From Bacteroidales bacterium (GTDB lineage: Bacteria > Bacteroidota > Bacteroidia > Bacteroidales > UBA932), in NCBI GenBank assembly GCA_024401715.1, contig JAKSKO010000021.1, positions 1 through 35,502 of the forward strand: a DNA stretch of 35,502 nucleotides, given 5' to 3'. The position numbers were made by a program, and so were the translations under genes. Positions 1 through 5,820 of this stretch are shown here, piece after piece (position 1 is the first letter of the stretch; the number at the start of each line of letters is the position of its first letter). The notes beneath the pieces were generated by a model. That model was not told the DNA's origin. It did not search any database and saw nothing but the letters and a program-made list of their open reading frames with translations.

Positions 1-230
1 TTTGCACCACCAGTCTGCAGATTGTTGCAATAGACCGTCCGGGGCTGCTTAGCGACATCATCGCCTGCATATCGGGCCATCACCTAAGCATGACCTCCCT
101 GGAAACCACCACCAAAGACTGGATTGTGAACTGCCACATAGAATTCGGTATCCACGCCTACAACGAGCTCCTGGAGATAATCCGCAAAATCTCCTCCATC
201 AAAGGCGTAGAGGAAGTCATGGCCGAATAA
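1..230 (+). CDS. C-terminal ACT domain of a probable RelA/SpoT (p)ppGpp synthetase/hydrolase, 5' truncated
   Basis: The reading frame is open from base 3 and stops with TAA at 228-230; its beginning lies outside the window. About 75 residues are visible. They contain a DRPGLLSDI motif near the start and end in SSIKGVEEVMAE. This beta-alpha-beta pattern, with the DRPGLL turn and a closing (I/L)xGVxxV strand, is that of the ACT domain ending RelA/SpoT homologues, where it senses amino acids or the ribosome. Other ACT-ended proteins are possible because the catalytic domains are not visible. No typical terminator follows; there is only a weak 5-bp hairpin (CACCT/AGGTG) at about 233-245. Confidence 0.7.
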   Translation, partial: CTTSLQIVAIDRPGLLSDIIACISGHHLSMTSLETTTKDWIVNCHIEFGIHAYNELLEIIRKISSIKGVEEVMAE

Positions 231-284
231 CCCACCTCCCAGGTGAAAAAGGCGGGCTGTACACGGCCCATTCGCGATTGTTGA

Positions 285-376
285 AAATCGTATCCACAAG
301 AAAGGCCATTTTTGTGGATAGAAGCTTGAAATTACCCGTTCCATCCACAAGAAAGGCCATTTTTGTGGACAGAAAG
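285..376. repeat. Twin-palindrome block, left copy (two 26-bp imperfect palindromes 51 bp apart)
   Basis: Two copies of a 26-bp imperfect palindrome lie at 293-318 and 344-369. Each begins TCCACAA, ends TTGTGGA and is centred on GGCC. The arms pair at 11 of 13 positions. The 25-bp spacer and the flanks (AAATCGTA before, CAGAAAG after) recur with few changes around the right copy at 2461-2552, in the same orientation and with the same 51-bp period. The block lies 55 bp after the stop of the ACT-domain gene. I read it as an extragenic repeated element. Short reading frames across it on both strands look incidental. Confidence 0.85.
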
Positions 377-399
377 TTGAAATATCGGCGAAGCAATGA

Positions 400-756
400 C
401 CCGGACTTCGCTTTCACATCAATGATCACTTGGGCAATAACTGTGTTGTGGCCACAGCATCGGGAGAAGTCCTGCAGCAGAACAACTACTATCCTTTCGG
501 CAAGCAGTTCAATACGAGTACGTCTCCGGCAGACATTCCTTTCAAGTTCAGCGGCAAGGAGTATTACTCCGAGAACGGCATGTATGACTTTGCTGCAAGA
601 CAATATGATCCAGGACTTTGCCGTTTCACATCCGCCGATCCCCTCGCAAACAAGTACTTTTCTATCATCCCATATGCCTATTGTAACAATAATCCTGTTA
701 TATTTGCCTATAATTCGATAATACTAACTCTTCCAAAATATGTTCAAATTAAATAG
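400..756 (+). pseudogene. RHS-repeat core domain remnant, 5' truncated
   Basis: The frame is open from 400, directly after a TGA at 397-399, and stops with TAG at 754-756. It encodes the conserved end of the RHS/YD-repeat shell: NDHLGNN near the start, then YYPFGKQF, FSGKEYY, GMYDFAARQYDPGLCRFTS, DPLANKY and PYAYCNNNPVIF. In intact RHS toxins this core precedes a self-cleaved C-terminal toxin tip. Here the thousands of upstream bases coding for the YD shell are missing and the repeat block sits in their place. The tip is only about 18 residues (ending KYVQIK), too short for a toxin. A TTG at 430 could start a 108-residue peptide, but I treat the locus as a broken fragment. It overlaps the next gene by 17 bp. 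Confidence 0.85.
681..706 (+). repeat. 26-bp exact direct repeat in RHS core end, copy 1
   Basis: The 26 bases coding for (C)NNNPVIF in the first RHS remnant are identical to those at 1611-1636 in the second remnant, 930 bp away. The identity ends exactly where the core stops and variable sequence begins. This is expected if the cassettes arose by recombination or duplication at conserved RHS core ends. Confidence 0.9.
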
Positions 757-1306
757 TTTTCTGGCTTTGGCCATGATATGTTTTCATTTCCCAAACTGTG
801 ATAACTCTGAAAGAAGTCATTTCTCAAATCGCTATCTTGGTGATGTTGAAGACGATAAGTATACAGAGATAAGTGACAACAGCATAAAGTTCCTAAATGG
901 GAATTGGTTTTTTTGGGCTCCGTGGCTAGAAACTGCGTCATCGATTGATGATGTTCGGTCTCGATTCAAATTAAAGGAAAAATCAAGACAGGAATACTGG
1001 GGAACCATTTATACTTTTTATAATGATCGCTGTATGTTTGATGCATACATTTGCACTAATCCTTTGTCAAATGAATGCGCAATTGGAAGCGGCTATATAA
1101 AAGACGAGAATGTAGTTTTAGATTACGGTATCAGAGTTGGGATGACCAAGGAAGAATTTTCTTATTCAGTTTGTTTAGCAGATAAGTATAAAGATCATCT
1201 GAAAAAGGTATCAGTAGTAATTGTTGATAGTATTGTAGACGGGCAACACTGGGAGTTCCATTTCTCAGATAATATACTTTCAGAAATTCGCATCGTTTCG
1301 GACTAA
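740..1306 (+). CDS. Hypothetical exported/lipoprotein, candidate immunity protein of the upstream RHS remnant
   Basis: The product is 188 residues with no family that I recognise. The ATG at 740 lies inside the end of the RHS fragment (17-bp overlap), the usual arrangement of an immunity gene after an RHS tip. The N-terminus is hydrophobic (about residues 4-18) and runs to FPNCDN, so Cys20 could be a non-canonical Bacteroidota lipobox cysteine. The mature part is aromatic-rich (NWFFWAPWLE) and contains GIRVGMTKEEF. The gene is much more AT-rich than the flanking housekeeping genes, which suggests transfer. The immunity role is inferred from position only. A strong rho-independent terminator follows at 1429-1458. 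Confidence 0.6.
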   Translation: MFKLNSFLALAMICFHFPNCDNSERSHFSNRYLGDVEDDKYTEISDNSIKFLNGNWFFWAPWLETASSIDDVRSRFKLKEKSRQEYWGTIYTFYNDRCMFDAYICTNPLSNECAIGSGYIKDENVVLDYGIRVGMTKEEFSYSVCLADKYKDHLKKVSVVIVDSIVDGQHWEFHFSDNILSEIRIVSD

Positions 1307-1428
1307 TTTTCCCTACTTTAGACGTTTAAATTTGGACAGGTGGTGGGAAGGGTGAAAGACGTTCCGACTGGGATGGTAATGTCGGCGTTAGGTGTTTTCC
1401 GTATGACATTTGTCTGTAACTAAAATTT

Positions 1429-1458
1429 GACCTGAGAACAATCTCAGGTCATTTTTTT
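1429..1458 (+). terminator. Rho-independent terminator of the first RHS/immunity cassette
   Basis: A perfect 9-bp stem (GACCTGAGA / TCTCAGGTC) with an ACAA loop is followed by A and seven T residues. It lies 123 bp after the stop of the 740-1306 gene. The bases between that stop and the hairpin (1307-1428) hold no convincing gene. Confidence 0.9.
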
Positions 1459-1480
1459 GTATAGCGTCATCGGGGACTAA

Positions 1481-1502
1481 ATTTATCGGAAGCACCACCG
1501 CC
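1481..1502 (+). repeat. 22-bp direct repeat, copy 1 (partner at 2222-2243)
   Basis: This segment matches 2222-2243 at 21 of 22 positions; both end in AGCACCACCGCC. Copy 1 lies just before the second RHS remnant and copy 2 just after the second immunity-like gene, so the two copies bracket the second cassette. The origin is unknown; it may be a leftover of RHS or surface-protein coding sequence. Confidence 0.7.
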
Positions 1503-1518
1503 TTCAGCGGGCGCAATG

Positions 1519-1659
1519 CATCGCTGCAAGCTGTACAATCCGGAGAATGCGAGGTGGAATTCACCGAACCCGATGGCAGAAAAGTACTATTATCTGTCCC
1601 CGTATGCGTTTTGTAACAATAATCCTGTTATATTTGTGGACCTGGATGGAAAAGTATGA
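1519..1659 (+). pseudogene. Second RHS core-end remnant without a toxin tip
   Basis: The frame reads MHRCKLYNPENARW, then NSPNPMAEKYYYLSPYAFC, NNNPVIFVDLDGKV and TGA at 1657-1659. This is the last part of an RHS core (family pattern xDPLAEKYY..SPYAYCxNNPVxFVDxDG). The core ends normally at VDLDGK, but a stop follows directly, so no toxin domain is left. The stop overlaps the next ATG as ATGA. The start is only the limit of what I can read in this frame; no intact RHS gene precedes it. Confidence 0.8.
1611..1636 (+). repeat. 26-bp exact direct repeat in RHS core end, copy 2
   Basis: Identical to 681-706. After this copy the core continues as VDLDGKV, whereas the first copy diverges immediately, so the breakpoint of the first remnant lies here. 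Confidence 0.9.
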
Positions 1660-2135
1660 GAGCATCTTTTTTAACTGTATTTATATGTTTCGTATCAAAA
1701 GTCAACAATGTTTCAGTTGTGGAAGACTTACAGCTTATTGATGAAAAGGAGCATGTTGAAATCAATATTCAGAATAACTCGAATGAAGACATCTTTACCT
1801 GGGTTGATGATACTCCCAATATGTTGACTGAACGAGAATCAGTTGTCAAGAAATATTTCTGGTCACCAGGGGAACATGGTGATATGAGTTTAGGGCATGT
1901 ACTTGGTGAAGATGCCGTTATTGCTGGCCCCATTCCTTTACTGAAGAAGATTGAAAATAGTAAATCCTTTCGCTACATAATGACTACAGATGAATATGAA
2001 GCTGATACAATTACCATATACATTATCAGCGCAGAAAGTTTACGTGTGGATTATAAAGTTAATGTAGTCAATCAGGATTGTCTGTTCGGATTTGACGCAT
2101 ATAGTATTTCTGCGAAGCACAAGGATTTACACTAG
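1656..2135 (+). CDS. Hypothetical exported protein, candidate orphan immunity protein
   Basis: The product is 159 residues with no recognised family. The ATG overlaps the stop of the RHS remnant as ATGA (1656-1659), a strong sign that it was once translationally coupled to an RHS tip. The first 20 residues are hydrophobic (ASFLTVFICFV), so export or membrane anchoring is possible. The rest contains NIQNNSNEDIFTWVDD and a beta-rich C-terminal half (TITIYIISAESLRVDYKVNVV). Base composition is AT-rich like the gene at 740-1306. The immunity role is inferred from the coupling and from the absence of a toxin; it could be any small cargo gene. Confidence 0.6.
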   Translation: MRASFLTVFICFVSKVNNVSVVEDLQLIDEKEHVEINIQNNSNEDIFTWVDDTPNMLTERESVVKKYFWSPGEHGDMSLGHVLGEDAVIAGPIPLLKKIENSKSFRYIMTTDEYEADTITIYIISAESLRVDYKVNVVNQDCLFGFDAYSISAKHKDLH

Positions 2136-2221
2136 AAAGATGGATTTCTCAACAACGTAAGACTTCTCATCTGTTTTTACAACTGTCAACCATTTTCTCA
2201 AGCCTGGTCAGGAGGTGGAAC

Positions 2222-2243
2222 ATTTATCGAAAGCACCACCGCC
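2222..2243 (+). repeat. 22-bp direct repeat, copy 2 (partner at 1481-1502)
   Basis: It differs from the copy at 1481-1502 by a single G-to-A change. In one frame it reads GTFIESTTAERNG, but that frame stops soon after, so a degraded coding remnant is likely. Confidence 0.7.
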
Positions 2244-2266
2244 GAAAGAAACGGTCTCCGGCGGTT

Positions 2267-2386
2267 AAAGTCAAGCGCTGCGGCGAGCTCTGTGGAGTGG
2301 CATCCGGCGGGCTAAAGCCCTGCTGCTCGGGCCGCAAGCATCAACATGCTTGCTGTGAACCCACTCGCGACCTCGCGCTTGACTTT
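2267..2386. repeat. Nested inverted-repeat element of 120 bp (possible MITE or structured RNA)
   Basis: Perfect 12-bp outer arms, AAAGTCAAGCGC (2267-2278) and GCGCTTGACTTT (2375-2386), enclose two further perfect hairpins. These are GGGCT-AA-AGCCC at 2309-2320 and CAAGCAT-CAAC-ATGCTTG at 2335-2352. Terminal inverted repeats around a short non-coding body fit a miniature mobile element; a structured transcript is an alternative. No target-site duplication is obvious. Confidence 0.6.
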
Positions 2387-2460
2387 TGCTTTCTGGCTCG
2401 TTACATCGGCCGGGACCAGCTTGGAGATGGTGACGTTTGATGACAACTTCATTGTCGGGG

Positions 2461-2552
2461 AAATCGTATCCACGAAAAAGGCCATTTTTGTGGACAGAAA
2501 CATCAAATTCCCTGTTCTATCCACAAGAAAGGCCGTTTTTGTGGACAGAAAG
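2461..2552. repeat. Twin-palindrome block, right copy
   Basis: Two 26-bp imperfect palindromes lie at 2469-2494 and 2520-2545, again 51 bp apart and in the same orientation as the left block at 285-376. The spacer is recognisably the same sequence with several substitutions. The block ends 10 bp before the stop codon of the minus-strand metal exporter, so both blocks lie at the 3' side of a gene. Together they flank the RHS island as direct repeats. Confidence 0.85.
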
Positions 2553-2562
2553 GGAGAGATGG

Positions 2563-3852
2563 TCAAAGGCTTAAAAAGTAAAGCACAAAGCCAACGGCCA
2601 GGGCAAGGACCACATTTATGAGTTTGGCATAGAGGAATGCCTTCTTGCTTTCTGCAAGCAGGGGTATGGAAGCGTGTCCGTCCTGGGATATGCACGAAGC
2701 CAGAAGGACAGGTAGGGGCACAACGCCGGTGAAATACAGAGTGACGAACAGAAGGTGCGGGCCGCTCTCCGGGATTATTCCCACAAGGGCCGCAAGCACA
2801 ATCATCATAGGCACATTACCGCTTATCCATGCCGATATGTCCAGCGAAGACAGCAACAGCTGCATGATAACCAGCACGCCAAGGGTCCATCGGAATATGG
2901 AGCCCAGATGTTTCACCACCACATGCTCCCAAAGGTGCTCTTCCACAAAGTGGTCCGATGCCAGCAGAATCACGGCGATTACGGCTATGCTGAGTATGGC
3001 GAAAAGCACGTTCATCCAGGCCTCGTCCAGAAGATTGAAACCATGGCTGTGCTCCCCCTCATGATGATGGTGTTCATGGGGGCACCCGGCACCATGTTCA
3101 AGGGCGCACCCGGCACCATGTTCAAGGGCGCACCCGGCATCATGTTCATGGGCGCATCCGGCATCATGTACATGGGCGCATCCGGCATCATGTACGTGCC
3201 CGCATTCGCAGCACTCAACTTCCTCACCTTCAATATCTTCCCCATGATGATGCTCATGTTCCAGAAGGCCTGTTCCAAGGGCCAGGACAAAGGCTGTCTC
3301 CATCACGAAAAGGCATATCCTTTTCCAGCCGAAACTGCGTTTCTTCCCATGCTTGTGATGATGGTTTTCCGCCTCTTCCGCATGCTGGTTTTCGTCCTCT
3401 GAATGGATGTCATAATGTCCGCCGCAAAGGGCCTGAACCCCGGGCTGCGGAAGATTGCGGTGCCTGCGTGCAAGGGCAATGCACATATCCGTAAGCCAGC
3501 CGGCCAGAACGGCTATCACAAACAGCAGGACGAATATCAGAAGAGCCTTCCCCGGCATCATGGAAAGCATAACGAAAGCCTCGTCTCCCGAGGTTGCAAT
3601 CATCATGGCCACCAGGGCGCCGAAACTTAGCAGTCCATGGGTGTAAAGGGACACCGATGCAAAGCCACCGATGCAGCCAGGAATGCTTCCCAGAAGGGCC
3701 GACACCACAACCTGCAGAGGTTTGTTCCCGCCAAGCCTGGCAAGGATTTTGCCGTGAGAGCCTATGTTCAGGCACTCCAGCATCATCATCATTGTCACCA
3801 CCAGACCGGTGATGAGAAAGGTATTGCGCAATATATCAACAATCATTTCCAT
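2563..3852 (-). CDS. Predicted heavy-metal exporter of the ArsP_2 type (putative 10-TM permease) with His/Cys repeat loop
   Basis: The inner-membrane protein has 429 residues from the ATG at 3850-3852. The frame stays open to a TTG at 3864, but that TTG lies within the promoter's -7 box, so ATG is preferred. Two membrane halves (residues about 1-120 and 280-429, several hydrophobic helices each) flank a hydrophilic, metal-ligand-rich loop. Each half has a similar motif: GSIPGCIGG with GALVAMMIATSGDEAF, and GIIPESGPH with LLASCISQDGHASIPLL, as expected of a duplicated permease. The loop (about 150-275) holds HHHKHGKK, ECCECGH, five octapeptide repeats and HEHHHHEGEHSHG. I recall the family as putative 10-TM heavy-metal exporters; the ion (Mn, Zn, Ni, Cu or As) cannot be told from sequence. 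Confidence 0.75.
   Translation of the reverse strand: MEMIVDILRNTFLITGLVVTMMMMLECLNIGSHGKILARLGGNKPLQVVVSALLGSIPGCIGGFASVSLYTHGLLSFGALVAMMIATSGDEAFVMLSMMPGKALLIFVLLFVIAVLAGWLTDMCIALARRHRNLPQPGVQALCGGHYDIHSEDENQHAEEAENHHHKHGKKRSFGWKRICLFVMETAFVLALGTGLLEHEHHHGEDIEGEEVECCECGHVHDAGCAHVHDAGCAHEHDAGCALEHGAGCALEHGAGCPHEHHHHEGEHSHGFNLLDEAWMNVLFAILSIAVIAVILLASDHFVEEHLWEHVVVKHLGSIFRWTLGVLVIMQLLLSSLDISAWISGNVPMMIVLAALVGIIPESGPHLLFVTLYFTGVVPLPVLLASCISQDGHASIPLLAESKKAFLYAKLINVVLALAVGFVLYFLSL
3079..3198 (-). repeat. Five tandem 24-bp repeats encoding His/Cys octapeptides
   Basis: Exactly five 24-bp units encode, in gene order, HVHDAGCA, HVHDAGCA, HEHDAGCA, LEHGAGCA and LEHGAGCP. Every unit keeps an H(D/G)AGC core, giving at least one His and one Cys per turn of the repeat. 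The DNA units are nearly identical, so copy number could change by slippage without a frameshift. Confidence 0.95.
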
Positions 3853-3861
3853 AATTGTGCA

Positions 3862-3869
3862 CAAAGGTA
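3862..3869 (-). promoter_or_regulatory. -7 box of the metal-exporter promoter
   Basis: TACCTTTG on the minus strand fits the Bacteroidota -7 consensus TAnnTTTG and ends 9 bases before the ATG. No clear -33 box is visible at 19-21 bp. The leader would be only a few bases. Confidence 0.55.
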
Positions 3870-3893
3870 AGGCAAAAAATCAACATTTTTTAT

Positions 3894-3901
3894 TAACTTT
3901 G
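3894..3901 (+). promoter_or_regulatory. -7 box of the exbB operon promoter
   Basis: TAACTTTG fits the Bacteroidota -7 consensus and lies 47 bp before the exbB ATG. It is divergent from the exporter promoter, and the two boxes are only 24 bp apart. No convincing -33 box is visible. Confidence 0.55.
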
Positions 3902-3948
3902 CACGCTTTTTATGAAATAAAAAAAACGATAATTTAAAACTTGAAAAT

Positions 3949-4596
3949 ATGGAACAGGAAGTAATGTCTTATTCTTTGCTGGAAATGGCCTCGAAAGGCG
4001 GATGGCTGATGCTTGTACTGCTGGCTTTGTCCGTACTTGCAATCTACATCTTCGGCAAGAAAATCTGGATGATCTCAAAGGCCGGTAAAATAGACCGCTA
4101 TTTCATGAACGACATCCAGGACCAGCTTAACGAAGGTAACATCAAAGGCGCGCAGATGCTGTGCCAGAAATACGACTCCCCTATCGCACGCATGGTGGAG
4201 AAGGGCATAGAGCACCGCAGGAAAAGCGCAACCGAGGTCCAGGCTGCCATGGAGAACATAGGCAACGTGGAGGTTGCACGTCTGGAGAAAGGCCTCAGCG
4301 GTCTTGCAACAATTGCCGGCGGCGCCCCTATGATAGGTTTCCTTGGTACCGTAACCGGTATGGTGAAGGCCTTCTTCAACATGGCCAACAGCGGCAACAA
4401 CGTGGACATCTCCCTGCTTAGCGGCGGTATCTACGAGGCCATGATCACAACTGTAGGCGGTCTTATCGTGGGTATCATCGCATATTTCGCATACAACTTC
4501 CTGGTGGGCCGCATGAACTCGCTCACCGCAAGCATGGACTCTGCAACAGCAGACATGCTGGACATTCTGGAGGCAATGCCAAAAAATAAGGAATAA
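3949..4596 (+). CDS. exbB: MotA/TolQ/ExbB proton channel family protein
   Basis: The product has 215 residues. ExbB is the proton-channel subunit of the inner-membrane motor that energises TonB-dependent outer-membrane receptors. Three membrane segments are visible: about residues 15-37 (LMLVLLALSVLAIYIF), about 122-145 (GLATIAGGAPMIGFLGTVTG) and about 160-185 (AMITTVGGLIVGIIAYFAY). The GFLGTVTGM segment is the hallmark of the family. exbD starts 6 bp after the stop and tonB follows, so the three form one operon that can serve the SusC transporter further along the window. Confidence 0.93.
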   Translation: MEQEVMSYSLLEMASKGGWLMLVLLALSVLAIYIFGKKIWMISKAGKIDRYFMNDIQDQLNEGNIKGAQMLCQKYDSPIARMVEKGIEHRRKSATEVQAAMENIGNVEVARLEKGLSGLATIAGGAPMIGFLGTVTGMVKAFFNMANSGNNVDISLLSGGIYEAMITTVGGLIVGIIAYFAYNFLVGRMNSLTASMDSATADMLDILEAMPKNKE

Positions 4597-4602
4597 GAGA
4601 AA

Positions 4603-5013
4603 ATGGCTATCAAGAGAAATATCAAGGCAGAGGCACAGGCATCAATGCAGTCCATGACAGACTTGGTGTTCCTGCTGCTCATTTTCTTCCTGATCACCAG
4701 CACCCTCATCAACCCCAACGCGCTGAAGCTTCTTCTTCCCAAGAGCACAGGCCAGGTATCGGCCAAGGCCACGGTAAGCGTAAGCATTAAGGATTGGCAG
4801 AACGGCACATATTCGCTGCACGTGAACGGCAATCCGGAAGCCATAGAGTATAACGAGGTTGAGGACCAGCTTATAGAGCTGCTGCAGAACGAGGAAGACC
4901 CTACATTCAGCATCTTTGCCGATGAGACCGTGCCTGTGAAGGAGGTTGTCGCAGTGATGAACATCGCAAAACGCAACCACTACAAGGTAATCATGGCCAC
5001 TTCACCGGAATAG
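4603..5013 (+). CDS. exbD: ExbD/TolR biopolymer transport protein
   Basis: The product has 136 residues. It has a short cytoplasmic N-terminus, one membrane helix (about residues 20-40, DLVFLLLIFFLITSTL) and a periplasmic domain. Asp20, just before the helix in SMTDLVFLLL, is the family's proton-carrying acidic residue. The protein partners ExbB in the motor that drives TonB. Length and layout are normal for the family. It sits between exbB and tonB with short gaps. Confidence 0.93.
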   Translation: MAIKRNIKAEAQASMQSMTDLVFLLLIFFLITSTLINPNALKLLLPKSTGQVSAKATVSVSIKDWQNGTYSLHVNGNPEAIEYNEVEDQLIELLQNEEDPTFSIFADETVPVKEVVAVMNIAKRNHYKVIMATSPE

Positions 5014-5034
5014 GCCCGCATAACGGAAAAGAAA

Positions 5035-5820
5035 GTGAGAAACAAGAGCTACATAGAAGAGCAGTACCGCCAGAAGTTCAATTCCGGCATTTTCGGCATA
5101 GCGCTAAGCGTGGGTGTGAACCTGTGCATTGTGCTCTTCTGCAGTTTCAGCGGCCTCAAATACATCTATCCCCCACCGGAGGAGAAAAGCATGATCATTG
5201 ATTTCGAGGAAATGGACGCCCCGAAAATCAAGATAAGGAAAAGCGGAAGGGAACCGCAGGCAGAGAACGCCAACAACACCAACAAGGTGGAACTGGTGCA
5301 GAAAAGCGAAGCCCAGCACAAGGGCAGCAAGCAGAATCTGGCCGATGCTGCAACAATAGGCCCGAAGGGCGATGTGGAGGTTCCGGAGCCGCCAAGGGAG
5401 GAGGAGATAGACAAGAGAGCCCTGTTCCATTCGGCAAAGAACAGCGATAAGGACACTCTGGCCGCACAGACCGCAAAAGACATATCGGACAAGCTGAAGG
5501 CCGGACACGCGGAGGGCAATGCAGACCGCGCGAAGGTGGAAGGCAGCCCTACGGCAAGGGTCAAGGGCAGAACATCGGTGGGAATTCCGCCAAGGCCAAG
5601 CTATGGCGTGCAGAACGAAGGCACGGTTGTGGTGGAGATCTGGGTGGACCAGCTTGGAACCGTAATCAAGGCAATCCCGGGTTACCAGGGAACTACGGTA
5701 ACAGACAAGACATTGTGGAACGCAGCGCGTCAGGCTGCACTAAAAGCTAAATTCAACCCTGACCCTGAAGCCAGAGAGCAACAGCAGGGAACAATTACAT
5801 ACATCTTTAAATTACAATAA
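5035..5820 (+). CDS. tonB: TonB family energy-transducing protein
   Basis: The product has 261 residues and starts with GTG, 21 bp after exbD. One N-terminal membrane anchor is seen at about residues 19-38 (IFGIALSVGVNLCIVLF). A charged linker with Glu, Lys and Pro would span the periplasm. A C-terminal TonB domain at about 180-261 contains VVVEIWVDQLGTV, WNAARQAALKAKF and GTITYIFKL. The GxV...VdxxGxV...A..AlkxakF pattern is typical of Bacteroidota TonB. It couples the ExbB/ExbD motor to outer-membrane receptors. The stop overlaps the next gene's start as TAATG. Confidence 0.9.
   Translation: MRNKSYIEEQYRQKFNSGIFGIALSVGVNLCIVLFCSFSGLKYIYPPPEEKSMIIDFEEMDAPKIKIRKSGREPQAENANNTNKVELVQKSEAQHKGSKQNLADAATIGPKGDVEVPEPPREEEIDKRALFHSAKNSDKDTLAAQTAKDISDKLKAGHAEGNADRAKVEGSPTARVKGRTSVGIPPRPSYGVQNEGTVVVEIWVDQLGTVIKAIPGYQGTTVTDKTLWNAARQAALKAKFNPDPEAREQQQGTITYIFKLQ

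Larger units (their letters stand above)
2136..2460. other. Non-coding stretch rich in inverted repeats
   Basis: I see no convincing gene here. At 2222-2243 lies the second copy of the 22-bp repeat, and 2267-2386 forms a nested hairpin element (listed separately). From 2387 to 2460 nothing further is recognisable. The right twin-palindrome block follows. Confidence 0.6.

Noticed and set aside
293..369. Repeat-spacer-repeat pattern resembling a very small CRISPR array
   Set aside because: There are only two units; the spacer recurs, slightly changed, in the right-hand block at 2469-2545, and no cas genes are present. Spacers in a CRISPR array would be unrelated.
278..721. Open reading frame across the left repeat block (and a similar one on the opposite strand)
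   Set aside because: It runs through palindromes and out of frame across clear RHS core coding sequence; the repeated STRKAIFVDR peptide simply reflects the DNA repeat.
3012..3402. Other reading frames with tandem peptide repeats across 3079-3198
   Set aside because: The repeat is a multiple of three, so all frames look repetitive; only the minus-strand frame has flanking membrane helices and family motifs.
3853..3864. TTG start for the metal exporter, giving four extra residues
   Set aside because: The TTG lies inside the TACCTTTG promoter box, so it would be at or before the expected start of transcription; the ATG at 3852 fits better.
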